Below are positions 1-61,861 of a stretch of 64,000 nucleotides of DNA, in pieces; position 1 is the stretch's first letter, and every line of letters starts with the position of its first letter. The stretch lies in contig OX104112.1 in the NCBI GenBank assembly GCA_944474755.1, forward strand, positions 61,287,640 to 61,351,639, written 5' to 3'. The stretch is from Limnoperna fortunei (Eukaryota > Mollusca > Bivalvia > Mytilida > Modiolidae). Position numbers and translations under genes: made by a program. The notes under the pieces were generated by a model. The model saw nothing but the letters and a program-made list of their open reading frames with translations, did no database searches and had not been told where the DNA came from.

Positions 1-1050
1 AGTCAATTGTTTACCTGTTATGTGGGTTCAGACAGGGATAACAGAGGGAAGTCCATTGTTTACCTGTTATGTGGGTTCAGACAGGGATAACAGAGGGAAG
101 TCAATTGTTTACCTGTTATGTGGGTTCAGACAGGGATAACAGAGGGAAGTCAATTGTTTACCTGTTATGTGGGTTCAGACAGGGATAACAGAGGTAAGTC
201 AATTGTTTACCTGTTATGTGGGTTCAGACAGGGATAACAGAGGGAAGTCCATTGTTTACCTGTTATGTGGGTTCAGACAGGGATAACAGAGCGAAGTCAA
301 TTGTTTACCTGTTATGTGGGTTCAGACAGGGATAACAGAGGGAAGTCAATTGTTTACCTGTTATGTGGGTTCAGACAGGGATAACAGAGGGAAGTCAATT
401 GTTTACCTGTTATGTGGGTTCAGACAGGGATAACAGAGGGAAGTCCATTGTTTACCTGTTATGTGGGTTCAGACAGGGATAACAGAGGGAAGTCCATTGT
501 TTACCTGTTATGTGGGTTCAGACAGGGATAACAGAGGGAAGTCCATTGTTTACCTGTTATGTGGGTTCAGACAGGGATAACAGAGGGAAGTCCATTGTTT
601 ACCTGTTATGTGGGTTCAGACAGGGATAACAGAGGGAAGTCAATTGTTTACCTGTTATGTGGGTTCAGACAGGGATAACAGAGGGAAGTCCATTGTTTAC
701 CTGTTATGTGGGTTCAGACAGGGATAACAGAGGGAAGTCCATTGTTTACCTGTTATGTGGGTTCAGACAGGGATAACAGAGCGAAGTCCATTGTTTACCT
801 GTTATGTGGGTTCAGACAGGGATAACAGAGGGAAGTCCATTGTTTACCTGTTATGTGGGTTCAGACAGGGATAACATAGGGAAGTCAATTGTTTACCTGT
901 TATGTGGGTTCAGACAGGGATAACAGAGGGAAGTCAATTGTTTACCTGTTATGTGGGTTCAGACAGGGATAACAGAGGGAAGTCAATTGTTTACCTGTTA
1001 TGTGGGTTCAGACAGGGATAACAGAGCGAAGTCAATTGATTACCTGTTAT
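1..1050. repeat. 49-bp tandem minisatellite, about 21 copies
   Basis: A 49-bp unit is repeated head to tail about 21 times and runs off the left edge of the window. Copies differ mainly at one C/A position (gtccattg versus gtcaattg) and at a few other sites, so the array is very homogeneous. Each unit carries an imperfect dyad, CTGTTAT ... ATAACAG, separated by about 16 bases. The array lies in the ABCC intron downstream of the exon at 1217-1363. It contains no gene; open frames across it are chance products of the repeat. Confidence 0.97.
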
Positions 1051-1213
1051 GTGGGTTAATGAATAGATATATATTTTTTAAAATTATTTTGCCATTTTTA
1101 CTTCTTTTTCTAGATGCATACTTAAAACTTAGAAATAATCAGTTAAATATGTATCAAGAATATCAGACTAAAACAGAATAAGTTCCAATAAAATCTGATT
1201 AAAACATAATTCA

Positions 1214-51510
<50,297 letters not shown>

Positions 51511-51749
51511 CGTCTTCACGGACTCGGCACATTACTGACACAATTGGCAATGGGAAATCATAGTCGAGTTATGTCCCTTTTATTGAACTGGTATCTGGGT
51601 AAAACAGATTGAAGGTTGGGTTAAATGTACTTTATACATTTCAAAAAGCTCGTGTATTTTAGTACCGACTTGTTATGCTTTAGATCATATTTATTGTCTA
51701 CTTTGTATGGATTTGTCATTGCCAGTGGCTGACTGTATAACTAATTATT

Positions 51750-52070
51750 TTAATTTTCATGACCCATATTTATATAAAATGAACAATTTTCACAACCGAT
51801 ATTTATATTAAAAGAAGGTCATATTTATATACACAAAATGATAACATAGTGAAGAAGAAACCACAATGTCATTATTAAAATTACACTTTTATATTATAAA
51901 CATGACCCGTATTTATATGAGACCAGATTTTTTTTTTCAATTAAGATTTAAAAGCATACCCATTTTTATATAAGATTGTTGTAAAAACTATACCAATTTT
52001 TATATAAATTTTCAAAAAACCTACCCATATTTTTGGCACATATACGTATACCTTTATATAGGAAGTTACC
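51750..52070. repeat. Irregular 'acccatatttatataa' repeat cluster
   Basis: A 14-16-bp motif of the form acc(c)(a/g)(t)atttatata(a) recurs about eight to nine times at uneven spacing, in the same orientation, and ends beside a run of 14 or so C (about 52069-52083). It lies 250-550 bp upstream of the ABCC start codon. The core TTTATATAA looks TATA-like, but the multiplicity suggests a decayed repeat rather than a promoter. Confidence 0.55.
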
Positions 52071-52099
52071 CCCCCCCCCCCCCGTGGGCCTATTATTTA

Positions 52100-52760
52100 C
52101 TTTGTATACAGATCTGGTCATTTCGTCTTAATGTACTTTGCAGGTTTCTATGTCGTGGGTCGTTATGATCGTTAAATACTTTGCATGGTTCTATGCTATT
52201 GCCTATTATCTAAGTTAGTATGGTTCTATGTCATGGTTTTTAGTTGGTCATGACTTGTTTATATCTACTTTGTACGGCTCGATGTCATGGCTTGTTTCTA
52301 CTTTATATGCTGACTAGTCCGGAGCACCCGATAGCCTCAATGGTTTTTATTGGGTTCGGGGTACACACTATGAGTTGTGCTTTTTTTGTTTTCGTTTCGT
52401 GTTGTATATCTAAACACTGATTTGTAATCGTCCCCTGACTTTCAGCTCTTTTTTGCCAGTTTCCATGTTGTTTTCCGTACACGCATGGTTCTTGGACTTG
52501 GCGTGTTTACGGTTCTAGACCACATCATGTTGTCTACTGTATGCATGGTTCGGTTTAAAGACTTATCTACTTTGTATGAGTCAGTTTATAGGTCATGGTT
52601 TGTTGTCTACTGTGTATGGTTAAAGTCACAGCTTGCTATCTACTGTGTGCGGTTATAGAGCATGGCTTATTATCTACGTTAAGTTGTATGGCTCAAGGTC
52701 ACGATTTGTTGTCTACTTTGTATGGTTCCAGGTCTTGGTTTATTATCTTCTTTTTAAAGT
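52100..52760. repeat. Degenerate minisatellite with ~35-45-bp units, split by a retroelement fragment
   Basis: Loose repeats of the form 'ttgtctactttgtatggt' followed by 'tctatgtcatggttt' occur at 52100-52311 and again at 52495-52760. Between them lies a fragment matching the 3' end of the Penelope-like debris at 54505. The short open frames across it are not genes. Confidence 0.6.
52312..52457 (+). mobile_element. 3'-end fragment of the RT element seen at 53830-54655
   Basis: It shares with 54505-54655 the blocks ggagcacc, atggtttttatt, ggttcggg, ttcgtgtt and gatttgtaatcgtcccctga (last block with one or two changes). No coding part is present, so this is a terminal fragment. Confidence 0.6.
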
Positions 52761-53230
52761 ATTCGGTTATAGCTTGTGTTCTAGTTTGCATGCATGTAGG
52801 TCAATAGATTTTTCACAAACCATTCATTTTCAAAGCAAACGTGTTCACTTTTTACAGTTATTCAGTAATTAGCTAAGTCTTGGAAGTAGTCAACTAATGC
52901 ATGGGTAATAATACATCTGGTACAATTTAATATAAGAAATGACGTTGGTTCAGGCTTTTAACGCTTTTAGTCAATATCAATTGTCTCGTCATATTTTCAT
53001 AACTTGACATATCCACTTTTCACTAATAATAATTAATCACTGGAAGAATATGTAAATATATTTTATGTGAATAATCTTGAAATAAACTGACGAAGCTATG
53101 CTAGTCATAGACATAAATGACTGACCGATTCATGTCGATAGTCCTGCTACTTCCACAAACATTTTTTTCAGGTCACACTATAATACAGAATATATTTTAT
53201 ATTCACGTGTTAAAAAGACATGCAATTATA

Positions 53231-53493
53231 GGGCCTCGGTGGCCTAGAGGTTCAGATAGTTCGTCTACTATTGATCACATGATCCGTCAACACTGAGATT
53301 GCGGGTTCGAGTCCCACTGCAGGCAGGGTGCGCTAGACTCAAAGCCTAATTGACAAGGATTGTCAGTTTTTCTACCGAAGGTCGGCGGTTTTTCTCCGGA
53401 TACTCTGTTGTAAACTGGACGCCATGATATACATGTAGCTGAAAAATTGCTGAAGTGGCTTTAAACAACATTTAAACAAACAAACAAACAAAC
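53231..53493 (+). mobile_element. tRNA-headed SINE, copy 4 (best preserved)
   Basis: The copy starts gggcctcggtggcctagagg (A-box-like tggcctagagg) and has an intact Pol III B box, ggttcgagtcc, near 53304. The middle contains attgacaaggattgtcagtt and 'ctggacgccatgatata', and the 3' part contains 'agctgaaaaattgctgaagt'. It ends in an (aaac)n tail. Internal A and B boxes plus the short repeat tail define a tRNA-derived SINE, copied in trans by a LINE. A possible imperfect target duplication (acatgcaatt / acatgtaaatt) flanks it. Confidence 0.9.
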
Positions 53494-53829
53494 ATGTAAA
53501 TTTGTTCACATACGATTCGATAAGTTATCATCGTATGTATACATATTCAGCCACAACTTTCTTAATTCTGGAATGCAAATCGTGTTTAATAGACCACAAC
53601 TATAAAATGCGTTCCATAATAGTATGCATTGATAGAACCAAACCTAATGTTCTAATGTGTTCATACAGCACTTACACAACACGAACAAGATACACATAAA
53701 AAGTAACATGTTTTTATTGGATTATGTACCGTGACCATTTCTAGGAAGTCCAGAATAAATCCTTTATAATAACTGTCTAGATGTCTAATTATTGGATTTT
53801 CTTATTTGACTTTGTGATCTAATACTAAA

Positions 53830-54403
53830 TATACTGAAGACCAACTCTGTCATATGTTAGATTTTCTGATTGACAACACATGTTTGGAGGACATGTTTTT
53901 CTACAGACTGTTGGTATTCCAATGGGTACTAATTGTGCTCATCTCCTCGCCGACCTGTTTTTGTATTCTTATGAGGCTGAGTTCCTTGAAGGCCTGCTGA
54001 TGAAGAAAGAAAAGACACTGGCCCATACCTTTAATTTAACATTCCGCTATATTGACAATGTTTTGTCCATCAACAATGCCTACTTCTTAAATATACTGAG
54101 GGAAACTACAAACTAGACTACGACAAACGTGATTACTTCAACTTTCCAATTGTCAACTTCCCGTTCATCTACAGCAACATTCCAACATCTCCAGAGTATG
54201 GTGTGTCGATTTCACAACTTAAACGTTATTCTAGATCCTGCGATCGGTATTCCGATTTTCTAAACCGATCCCTGATGTTGACTGCTAAACTACTCAAACA
54301 AGGGTTTGTTGCACCTAGGTTGACGTTAGCTTTCCAGAAGTTCTATGGTTGTCACCATGACTTAATTGATCATTTTGGGAAATCAGTGTCTCAAATCTGA
54401 CAT
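53830..54403 (+). pseudogene. Penelope-like reverse transcriptase remnant, frameshifted and deleted
   Basis: The fragment reads LCHMLDFLIDN, then in another frame FGGHVFLQTVGIPMGTNCAH, LLADLFLYSYEAEF and AHTFNLTFRYIDNVLSINN. It stops, then continues in a further frame as YDKRDYFNFPIVNFPFIYSN, PEYGVSISQLKRYSRSCDRY and FQKFYGCHHDLIDHFGKSVS. GIPMGTNCAPLLADLFLYSYE and FRYIDDVL are RT motifs of a repetitive family common in molluscs and corals. Here the second catalytic Asp of YIDD is Asn, and about 55 residues between the halves are gone. It is dead. The Penelope-like label is my best guess. Confidence 0.7.
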
Positions 54404-54655
54404 TTTTGCTGAGTCATAGGTGATTCCTATTCCTGGATTTGACTTTTCCCTAGACATGAGAATGAGTAACTCGACGGGTGTCTAATTCGAGACAGGCACT
54501 GCTTACTCGTCTGGAGCACCTGAGTGCACCCATGGTTTTTATTAGGTTCGGGTTACTCTCGTTCTGGTTTTTTTTGTGTTTTTCGTGTTTGTGTTGCGTT
54601 TGTCTTTATCCGGATTTGTAACTGTCCCTTGACTGTTGGCTCTTGTTGTTCGGTC
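54404..54655 (+). mobile_element. 3' non-coding end of the RT element
   Basis: Sequence downstream of the RT remnant. Its last 150 bp (from about 54505) recurs at 52312-52457. No poly(A) tail is seen. Confidence 0.5.
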
Positions 54656-55157
54656 GGTTTTCTTTGCTATTTTTCTTTTAAAAGCCTGCTTTGTTCAAAG
54701 AATTTTGAAAACAATTCTTTCGATATCCTTACAAACTCGTAAAACTAGTAAATGTGGTTAACTTAGCATTTTCATGGTCCATAACTTACACAGATATCGT
54801 TTTAAAACTCCAGGGAGAAAAATTGAGGGCCAACATTAAGAATAAAATAAGCCCACGAATATCCGCAAACATTTTCTTATTTATATTTTTATCCATATTC
54901 GAATGTCCTTACTCTTGCGATTATTTTTGTCACAGCCATGTCCATCATCAGTATACATTTCATTCAAATCGCAGACGATCCCTCAATAAAAATATTTTAA
55001 TTTACTAAACATTGTCCCACATGATGTAACGTGATATGCATGAAAAACAAAAACTATACGGAGCTTTAGAGCTTGTTAGCGTAGTATTTATTGACAGATC
55101 CTTTATCAACTATTACAGATGGAGGCCAAATGTGGTATGATAAATTTGACCTATTAT
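54656..55157. other. Intergenic DNA, nothing recognised
   Basis: AT-rich. Short open frames carry no recognisable motif. Confidence 0.55.
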
Positions 55158-55408
55158 TGTTTGTTATTTGATAGTGTTTAACGCCACTTTCAGCTATTTC
55201 ATGGCGTCCGTTTTTATTGGGGGAGGAAGCCGGAGTACCCGGAGAAAACCCAGACCTGCAGTAGGAAAACTGGCAATCCTTGTCAATTAAGATTGGAGTC
55301 GAGTACACCCTTCCTGCAGTGAGAATCGAACCCGCAATCTTAGTGTTAACACACCACATGATCAATGGTATACGAACTACCTTGAGCACTCGGCCACCGA
55401 GCGCCCCG
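55158..55408 (-). mobile_element. tRNA-headed SINE, copy 5
   Basis: Reverse-orientation copy: tail side gtgtttaacgccactttcag, 'atggcgtccgtttttattgg', 'gggggaggaagccggagtac', 'cttgtcaattaagattgga', a B-box complement (gagaatcgaaccc, one change) and the head ending ggccaccgagcgcccc. Confidence 0.88.
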
Positions 55409-55592
55409 ACCTATTATTCACCAGGTATTTTATATACAAGACTCGAATTTATATGAAACGATTACATGACATTTCGGCCTATAACAAAATCAGCCAAAAT
55501 CAAAATCTGACTACTGTATAGTTATGTAGTCCCTCGGCTATGTTGTTTCGCTTCCCTTTTGAGACGACAACCACTAATCAATTGGGGGGGGG

Positions 55593-55845
55593 GGGTCGGT
55601 TCCAGTGGTTACGGTAGTTCGTCTACTATTGATCACGTGTTCTGTCGGCACTGATATTGCGGGTTCGATTCTCACTGCAGGCAGGGTGTACTCGAATCCA
55701 ATCTTAATTGACAAGGATTGCCAGTTTTCCTACCGCAGGTCGGGTGTTTTCTCCGGGAACTCCGGTCTCTCCCCCAATAAAAACTGGACGCCATGATTGC
55801 TGAAAGTAGCGTTAAACACCAGTCAAACAATCAAACAAAAACACA
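55593..55845 (+). mobile_element. tRNA-headed SINE, copy 6
   Basis: The copy contains 'gtagttcgtctactattgat', the B box gggttcgattctc, 'cttaattgacaaggattgcc', ccaataaaaactggacgcca and an aaacaatcaaac tail. The head start is interrupted by a poly(G) run just upstream (near 55583). Confidence 0.87.
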
Positions 55846-56050
55846 TTAATAAGTGCATTGGTAATAAAAAGTTATTTTGTTTTAATGATAAATATAAACT
55901 TTATTTGATGGTTTACTCATTGTTTCTTTTGTACTATCCCCAATGCGGACGGACCCTCATTCACTGTACCAATATGTTTTCCCCTTCAATGATATGCTAA
56001 AAAAGATAAATAACATGTCATAATAAACATACAGCTCATACATACAAACA

Positions 56051-56270
56051 GGAGCCTCGGTGGACGAGTGGTTAAGGCTATTGATCACGTGGTCTGTCAA
56101 CACTGAGACTGCGTGCAGGGTGTACTCGACTTTAACCTTAATTGACAAGGATTGCCAGTTTTCTTACCGAAGGTCTGGGTCTTCCTCCAGCCAATAAAAA
56201 TTAAACGCCATGATATAGCTGAAAAATTGCTAAAATTGAGGCTAAATATCATCAATAAAAACAAAACACT
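56051..56270 (+). mobile_element. tRNA-headed SINE, copy 7 (head shortened)
   Basis: It starts gagcctcggtggacgagtgg, then 'ttgatcacgtggtctgtcaa'. The B-box segment is deleted (actgcgtgcagggtg), and it continues 'ttaattgacaaggattgcca' to 'agctgaaaaattgctaaaat' and an aaac-rich tail. Loss of the B box means it could not be a Pol III source. Confidence 0.85.
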
Positions 56271-57311
56271 AAAAAAATATATGCAAATGGAAAACTGTAA
56301 TCTTCTTGAATAATACGTACAAATGCCTCGAAACCCCAAATGTTATCAAATTTTTCTGGTACTTTAGTTTAAAATATATATTACACTCTTAAACATAATC
56401 CAATTATCACATAAAAAATCGTATGTCATGGAAATCTTTTAACTAGCATCTGTCAATTTAAACAATATTTATTAATGTTGACAGATAATGTGTTATTGTA
56501 ATTTGTGTAATTGTTCAAAATTAATAGATGAATATCATTATATATTGCATATCAGTAATAAATTAGTACATTTGATTGGCTAACAGCTGATCAGCGAACA
56601 TAAAAGAAATACAAGATATAAAAGCCAGCGGTCTGATTTTAGGGTTAATTCCCTTCCTTTTTTCCACTAAGAATGGCTAGGAAAAAATCAACACACTACA
56701 CAGAAAATACTAGATAAAAAACAATTGACCATTCATTAAAAAAAAAATAAATTACATGCACAAATCTATCAACAGATTTATGATTCTTCAATGCAATAAA
56801 CAGAATAGTTGATGTTGCTGATGAAAATATCACAAAATCTGGACTGCCCAAAGGTCGTGATATGGAGAAAGAAGCTGATATGGCCCGATCCGAAGGCTTC
56901 TGCGATCGATTGTTACCATGCTCAGCTGTTTATATAGGGTAATTTGTAATACAGTAAAATTTGCCTATGAATATTAAAAATTATGCAACGTGGCGAGCTA
57001 TCATTAAATGTCCCATTAGATGCCTTATTTTTTGTTTTGTATTCATGCTTCGTTTTATTGATTTGTTTACCAAGTAATTTTTTTCTCAAGGTTTTATATT
57101 TTTGGATGCATTTAATATTTTATCGTTTCTCTTTATCAAATGTTTTATTATGTATATCAGTAGGGTTGGCATGTATGCTTTGCATACTGGCAGCTGGCAA
57201 AACTTACGAGTTTACTTTTAAAAAATATTTGTTTTTGTAACCTGAATTACTTTTGCATAATTGCTTAATTCAAGTTTAAGCCTATGTTGCTGAATTTGAC
57301 ATCAAGTTTGA
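56271..57311. other. Intergenic DNA, no gene recognised
   Basis: AT-rich. An open frame at 56983-57240 would encode a very hydrophobic 85-residue peptide. It has no recognisable motif and looks like an AT-rich chance frame. Confidence 0.5.
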
Positions 57312-57352
57312 ATAATAGTAGATGACTAACTACCTTAACCATTTAGCAGTTG
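57312..57352 (-). mobile_element. SINE head fragment (tentative)
   Basis: 'aatagtagatgactaactac' followed by cttaaccatttagc resembles the head of copy 3 in reverse. It is too short to be sure. Confidence 0.35.
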
Positions 57353-57639
57353 TAGGCCCCTGTTTGGTTTCACTTAGGATTGTTGAGCTATCTTCCCCAC
57401 CAAAGGCCCTCTTGTATTTCGGATCAGCAACAAAAACTCTAAATTAGTAGTGGACCATCTGTTTTTGTAATATTACAGTTCAATCTGCCAAGCAGTTTGT
57501 CAGAAGATATCGGCATCAGGAACTCAAAATTATAAGATAACAATCCTGGCTTTATTTCAGCACTATTAAGTTTTATAGTGTGAGGTTTCTGAGAAGAAGC
57601 CATTTGTACAGTGTTACATTAGGTCCTATGTTAAGATAT

Positions 57640-58070
57640 GTTCTAAGTGGTTGCCATTTGCATTTGAAATTTCCACCAAAACTCCCAACTTTAAAAACCA
57701 TGTAAGGTTCATACCACAAAACAATCTACCAAGTGGTTTGCAAGAAGATTTATGAAATTTCAGGCAATTGGAATGCCCTGGCAGCCATTTTAATATCTGA
57801 TCACCAAAACTACCAACTTTGTAAACAAATGTCAGGTACATATCATAAAACAATACACCAAGATTTGTGAAATTTCAGGTAATTGGAATGCTCAATGGCC
57901 CTGACAGCCATGTTAATATCTGATCACCAAATTTTCCAACTTTGTAAACAATGTAAGGTTCATACCACAAAACAATCTATCAAGTGGTGCAAGATTTGTA
58001 AAATTTCCACCAATGGGAATGCATAATGGCCATGACAGCCATTTTAATCAGATCAACACCAAAAACTCAA
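57640..58070. repeat. Degenerate ~125-bp tandem repeat, 3+ units
   Basis: 'ccaactttgtaaacaatgta' variants recur near 57685, 57812 and 57936, each followed by 'ggttcataccacaaaacaat', ctaccaagtgg, 'gaaatttcaggcaattggaa' and 'gacagccattttaatatctg'. A weaker related piece lies near 57475. Confidence 0.75.
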
Positions 58071-61000
58071 AACTTGGTGAAGAACCACGTAATAAACAGT
58101 CTTGCTAACTTTAGTTCCAATTGGCAGTGTAGTTTTGGAGAAGTAGACTAAAATGTTGAACGTATACAGCTGACTACAGCAGATGCCAGGTGATGAAAAC
58201 AGATCACAAGATCCAGATGGGTCAGGTGAGTCAATTAAAAGTAAAATAAACAGGTAATACTTTAGATTTATTTCTGAAGTATTTACAGTTGCCATAGTAA
58301 TGCTTTATTGCACAAACATATTTGTGCATAGATATATTATTGCCATAGTAACAAATGTAGTAATTTATACACATCTTTATAATTTAAATAACAAAATTTT
58401 AAATAATTTTTGTAAACAAGATTTTCACTCAAATCTATGACATGGTGGTAAGTGTTGCCAACCTTTAAGTGTAAATAAAATAATGTGCAGCCAGTTTTCT
58501 TGTCAATTTTAAAATAGCCAAAATACATAATACAGCAAATTGTACAATAATAAGCATTCATCTACTTTCTCATAAAAGTTAAAAACATCAAAGTAGGAAA
58601 CTATGACTGTTGTTACATCATTTGATTGAATTATTTGTCCTGTTGAACTGATGCATAGCTGTGACATACAGTCAGTTACAAACCTAAAAAATAAATTTAT
58701 GCATGACGCTTAAGGATTGTGCATTGTATTGGCAATAAATCTGTTACCGTGGCATGAGAATATATCAAGAAACAAGTAGCATTTCATCTGTTCTTAACAT
58801 CAAATATCTATGTAATAAAATACTTTCTGTACAAATTATGCAAGAATTACTTTTCTATACTGTATTGGACGTGAACCAAAAAAGAACGAAGATATTGTGA
58901 CAATTCTATAGCATAAAAGTTGGAAGACACAAAAAAGCTGAAACAAAAGTAAAAAGTTATTAAATTATTTCCTAAAATTTTCTGCAAGCCTATATTTTTA
59001 CTTATGTTTTATCCTCTATTGGAATTGCTTGCATAGAACAAGAATAAAAGATACATGTACAGAAATAAAACAAAACTGGCAACTCAATATATTGCTGCAT
59101 AGTGTATTATTATCTCTTAATAAATACGTAATCGACTCTACTCCATAAAAGCTGTTTCTCCTTATTATAGATATTAATAGCTCTATATTTAATATCACAA
59201 ACATTTTTGTTCTGTGTTAAGACCAACATAAAAATACAAATATTGGTTTTTATGAGATAAAAATTTCACCAAAAAGTACCTTAAAAATTGTGTGAAACTA
59301 AAAATATGATGACTAAAAAATGAAAATAATGAACACAATTAAACAGATGGAGTTACATCCCTTTGTAAAAAAACACTGTTTACTATTGGAGTATTGGCAG
59401 AAAACAGCCTTTAAACAATAAAATAATTATCTAAGAACACAAGCGGTTTCATTCAATAAACTAAAAATAGTACTACTTGGAAAACACCTAATGTAAAAAA
59501 TAGCTTGTAGCAGCTCTGTCACTTCTGCTATTTTAACATCAGTAGTAATTTTAACCAAATTATAACAAAAAATTGAACACATTAAATGAGACAAACTGCG
59601 ACTAGTACAAATTAGAAAACTTTTGCCATTTATATGTGTATGAACTACTACCATCACAATCTACCTAAACACCAAATAAAGACTTTTTATGAACATAAAA
59701 CAACAGTTTTCATATGACAATGTTGGTTACACTAAACTTAAATCTATACAAAGTATAAGGTAGCATACTCTATGTTCTAATATTTTTTGTTCATTAAAAA
59801 AAAAACCATACAAAATGATTCTATTTTACCATTTATAGTAAATGTCACAATTCTTAATTTACTTTCAATTTAAATTACAAGGTCTAAACTTCTTTTCTCG
59901 GCAAAATAATTTGTTTATCATTCAAATTATATGCAAGAAAGCAAAATCAGAAAAGAAAATCAAACCTATACAATTACTGGTAAGCAAGTAGTTCTTGCCA
60001 TACAAAATATTCCGGGTCAATGCATGTTCTACTAATTGTTTGTGTTAAAAATTTATAACAGTATCCCATTACAAAAATATTGGTTGCCCATATGACACAA
60101 TTTTATTGGGAAGAATTGGTAGATCGTGAGAAGTGCTCTCTGAGCAGTACATTTTTAAATAATAAATATTTATCTATTATCTGTCCAAATTTTTAAACTA
60201 CAAACACAAGACTTTTTTTTAGAAATATAGTGAAATTAAAAATCTTTGGTTTTAAGTTGTTCATAACAATCAATGTACATCAACCATATATTTTAATCAT
60301 TTATTTTGCAGCTAATAAGTTTGTCCAAAATATCAGAATTACACATGGCACCGAGTTAAGTTTAAAGGTCAAAGCTGATTTTAAAAGTCAAAGCAGCTTG
60401 TCTGTATAGCAACCAAGACAAAAGTCGACAAAGTATTGAGGCACTAAATAATGAACACATTATAGGGGGGCACCACTATAAACATTGCTATATAAATTAT
60501 GGCACTTATATGTTACTAAATGATATGCTTGGATTAAATAATGCTGGTGTACATTAAGTAAAGGCAATGTATTTAAAATGTTTTCTTCATGAGATGCATT
60601 CTGTAAGTTAAATTGGTTCTTGAATGTAAAGTTTCTTGGTCCAAACTAATTGACTATCAATGGTATGAAAGCATGTTGTTCCCCTAAAAGTTCTCAATAA
60701 AAAATATTGTCTTAATTTTAGACAATTTCATTGATTGCTGGGACTTTATTCAGCAAAAATTTTCTGCAAATTTGTAATTAAAAATTTGTTTATAATCAAT
60801 CGTTGGGATGGTTTTGAAGAATTTATAACTAAAGGCATGAATATCTTAATACAAAACATAAATGACAATAAAAATTGGACGAAATTTTGTACAAGGCACC
60901 AAGGAAAATATTTCCATAAAACATGAATAAATATCCTTAAAAGCACATTTATTAAAATAAAATATAATAACAATATAACAAATGTGGCCAACCTGCCACA

Positions 61001-61517
61001 TACCAATTTACAACAAACTGGCCAACCAATAAACAACTCGTGGCCAATATGGAAATTTACAAGTCTTGTTTCCATTTAATAAACAACAAGTTGATCAACC
61101 AATCAAAACCCTTGTAATAAACTTTACAAGTATTGTAGTTCCTACATCATGCTTCTATAAATATACACCTTGTTCAAGATCACATGATCAATAAAAGTTT
61201 ACAAGCAAACTTTGATTGGGAAAATTAAAAAACAAACAGTTCAAGTAAAACTTGATCTGAACTTCCCCAGCATCAACGTCATTCACATTGCTGCTTACAA
61301 TAGCACTGAAAATCCTGTACCAAAAACAGTCTATAGACAACCTCCACTAAAAACAAACCATCAGTCTTTATGTTAATCTCTTCCCTACATTCCATCAGTC
61401 CATCGTCTCACCTCTGCAACGTTCCGACATAAAAAATGTCTGTGGACATATCCATAAATAGGAAGTCTGCTGCCATTACAGCTTTAATCACAGATCAGGG
61501 TTAAAGCACTTCAATGA
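58071..61517. other. AT-rich DNA downstream of the ETS stop; probable ETS 3' UTR in part
   Basis: No coding exon, RNA gene or repeat family is recognised in these 3.4 kb. The part next to 61518 is expected to be the ETS 3' UTR on the minus strand. Candidate AATAAA signals on that strand are at 60948-60953 and 60300-60305, but several others exist and the true cleavage site cannot be chosen from sequence. Confidence 0.45.
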
Positions 61518-61861
61518 CTACTCATCATCTTTGTCAGGCTGAGGCTTGACATCACATGCTTCAAACAGCTCTTCTGGTGTGTATCCCAGTAAGCTGTGTA
61601 AATCACAGACAAATCTGTAAACATATCGCTTGCCAGCTGTTTTGTGGATAATGTTCTTGTCATAATAATATCTTAAACCACGACTTAATTTTTCATAATT
61701 CATTTTGGGTTTGTTTTTACGAATTCCCCATCTCCTTGCCACTTCATCTGGGTCAGACAATTTAAACTCCCATCCATCTCCTGTCCAGCTGATAAAGTGT
61801 TGACAAGTCTTGTCTGTTAGCTGTTCCAATAGGAACTGCCATAATTGTATTGGTCCACTTC
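61518..61861 (-). CDS. ets1/2-like: ETS last exon (DNA-binding domain)
   Basis: The exon encodes the complete ETS winged helix-turn-helix and C-terminal tail, ending [11 protein letters not shown]. The two recognition Arg residues in RGLRYYY are present, as are the Trp residues of the hydrophobic core. One substitution in the otherwise near-invariant [14 protein letters not shown] block is visible (WGIRKNK). The acceptor is TTTATTGCAG. Confidence 0.97.

Noticed and set aside
1..1050. Possible CRISPR array
   Set aside because: Units are contiguous 49-mers with no unique spacers, and the genome is animal. The same applies to the 63-bp array.
53231..53325. Possible tRNA gene (A and B boxes present)
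   Set aside because: The head lacks a convincing cloverleaf and is followed by the same body and aaac tail as six other dispersed copies. It is a SINE.
54754..55008. 84-codon plus-strand open frame
   Set aside because: No recognisable motif; it is AT-rich and lies between retroelement debris and a SINE.
56983..57240. 85-codon hydrophobic open frame
   Set aside because: It lies in T-rich DNA, which gives Phe/Leu-rich chance frames; no motif and no exon borders that fit a gene.
60735..61075. Overlapping 63- and 109-codon frames on opposite strands near the ETS 3' end
   Set aside because: Low-complexity AT-rich frames without motifs; the region is better read as 3' UTR or intergenic DNA.
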